DNA from: Leeuwenhoekiella sp.
GTDB lineage: Bacteria > Bacteroidota > Bacteroidia > Flavobacteriales > Flavobacteriaceae
Length of the DNA stretch: 41,701 nucleotides
Assembly (NCBI GenBank): GCA_011050015.1
Contig: DRGP01000235.1
Coordinates: 1-41,701 of the forward strand
Direction: 5' to 3'
Part shown: piece by piece, positions 40,817 to 41,701 of the stretch
How positions within the stretch are numbered: position 1 is the stretch's first letter
Layout: each line of letters starts with the position of its first letter
Position numbers and translations under genes: made by a program
The notes under the pieces: generated by a model
The model's input: the letters and a program-made list of their open reading frames with translations, nothing else
Told to the model about the DNA's origin: nothing
Database searches by the model: none

Positions 40817-40899
40817 AGTAAACTGAAAATAATTAGGGTAATCTCAATAACTAAAAAAAGTGCCGGGATCACCCAATTTTAAGGCAAAAGAATAGAAAA

Positions 40900-41586
40900 A
40901 TGGACTATAATAAAGAATTTAAAGATTTTGCAACTAAAGACCAGGGGATAAATAGCATGTATTATGACCAGATCATGAGCAGCATGTATCCGGTGTCTTT
41001 GACGCCAAATATTATAGAAGAGCGCCAGATGAACGCTGTGGCCATGGATGTATTTTCCCGATTAATGATGGACCGTATCATTTTTTTGGGAACGGGCATA
41101 AATGATCAGGTGGCAAACATTGTACAGGCACAACTCCTGTTTTTGGCAAGTACAGATTCTTCACGTGATATTCAGATTTATATAAATTCCCCCGGCGGAA
41201 GTGTGTATGCCGGTCTTGGCATTTATGACACCATGCAGTTCATTGCTCCAGATGTAGCGACTATTTGCACGGGTATGGCCGCTTCTATGGGCGCAGTACT
41301 TCTGGCCGCAGGCGAAAAAGGCAAACGTAGTGGTTTGACACACTCGCGTGTGATGATACACCAGCCTATGGGCGGCGCTCAGGGTATGGCCAGTGATATT
41401 GAGATTACCGCGCGTGAGATATTGACTCTTAAGGAAGAATTGTATCGCATCTTGGCCAAGCATTCTGACCAGACTTATGAAAAAATACATGAAGATAGCG
41501 ACCGTGATTACTGGATGAAGGCAGACAAGGCCCTTGAATACGGTATGATAGATGAAATATTAACGCGGGATGATAAGAAGAAGTAA
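40900..41586 (+). CDS. clpP: ATP-dependent Clp protease proteolytic subunit
   Basis: This 228-residue serine peptidase forms the tetradecameric ClpP barrel that works with ClpX or ClpA-type unfoldases. The catalytic triad is Ser129 in TGMAASMGAVLL, His154 in VMIHQPMGG and Asp203 in DRDYWM, with spacing as in E. coli ClpP. INSPGGSVYAGLGIYD forms the substrate groove. The N-terminal ~30 residues before PVSLTPNI form a propeptide-like extension, and alternative starts at Met20 or Met29 are possible. It lies 172 bp downstream of tig. A clpX gene would be expected next but is not reached before the contig end. Confidence 0.96.
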   Translation: MDYNKEFKDFATKDQGINSMYYDQIMSSMYPVSLTPNIIEERQMNAVAMDVFSRLMMDRIIFLGTGINDQVANIVQAQLLFLASTDSSRDIQIYINSPGGSVYAGLGIYDTMQFIAPDVATICTGMAASMGAVLLAAGEKGKRSGLTHSRVMIHQPMGGAQGMASDIEITAREILTLKEELYRILAKHSDQTYEKIHEDSDRDYWMKADKALEYGMIDEILTRDDKKK

Positions 41587-41701
41587 AACCTGCTAAAGCG
41601 GAAGGAAAAGTTTCTTCTGCGCGCTAAAAATATTACTTAAAACGTATCTCATAATACCCCCACGGGATAGGAACTAAGAGAATCGTTCGCGTTTTCGACT
41701 A
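41587..41701. other. Contig end, no gene seen
   Basis: These last 115 bases follow the clpP stop. No start of clpX is recognised and there is no adapter sequence at this end. A weak imperfect hairpin (GGAAG...CTTC) near 41598-41616 could form part of a clpP terminator. Confidence 0.5.

Noticed and set aside
1-41701. CRISPR arrays, tRNA/rRNA genes, insertion sequences
   Set aside because: Reading both strands gave no regularly spaced repeats, no cloverleaf with a TTC loop and CCA end, and no transposase-like protein.

Overview
The window is a 41.7-kb contig from a member of the Bacteroidota, most likely a marine-type Flavobacteriaceae. Several things point that way. There is a PorP/SprF-family gene of the type IX secretion/gliding type. 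Flavobacterial neighbourhoods are present: nadK-DUF6089-uppS-bamA-ompH-ompH-murI, a YkoF-like/PnuC/kinase/DUF4301/arfB run, and FadL-SGNH lipoprotein. The trigger factor has a divergent FKBP region, and TAnnTTTG -7 promoter boxes lie just upstream of many starts. Shine-Dalgarno sequences are weak and several genes appear to start with TTG or GTG. I see no tRNA, rRNA, insertion sequence, prophage or CRISPR array. The first 19 bases are the Nextera/Tn5 mosaic-end adapter, not genomic DNA.

Layout. Bases 20-2794 hold the 3' part of a ketosynthase gene, bioB and a JmjC/cupin-like oxygenase gene. Bases 3171-9671 hold a cyanophycin locus: isoaspartyl peptidase, a DUF418 membrane protein, a small outer-membrane protein, cyanophycinase and, divergently, cyanophycin synthetase. 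Bases 9753-13104 are a tightly overlapping five-gene run: YkoF-like binding protein, PnuC-type transporter, NadR-type kinase, DUF4301 and ArfB, closed by a strong terminator. Bases 13313-17956 hold two tandem secreted PepSY-like small proteins, an NtrC-type response regulator, and a convergent hybrid histidine kinase with a terminal HPt domain. Bases 18104-20580 hold a TPP riboswitch, a TonB-dependent receptor and a bidirectional terminator.

Bases 20599-24922 (minus strand) hold an MscS channel, a DUF255 thioredoxin-like lipoprotein, dodecin and an Nfu-type Fe-S scaffold with a duplicated N-terminal domain. A PorP/SprF protein follows on the plus strand. Bases 26076-34326 (minus strand) form the envelope cluster: CBS protein, NAD kinase, DUF6089, UppS, BamA, two OmpH/Skp chaperones and glutamate racemase. 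Bases 34415-41586 (plus strand) hold pdxJ, an alpha/beta hydrolase, a FadL-type porin, an SGNH lipoprotein, a YvlD-like membrane protein, trigger factor and clpP. The contig stops 115 bases after clpP.

Most of the window is ordinary flavobacterial core genome. The parts most worth a second look are: the apparently complete cyanophycin make-and-break set; a candidate thiamine salvage route combining the TPP-riboswitch TonB receptor with the YkoF-like/PnuC/kinase genes 5 kb away; and the two-component pair with overlapping 3' ends next to tandem secreted PepSY-like proteins, which carry a degenerate sigma-54-like site upstream.
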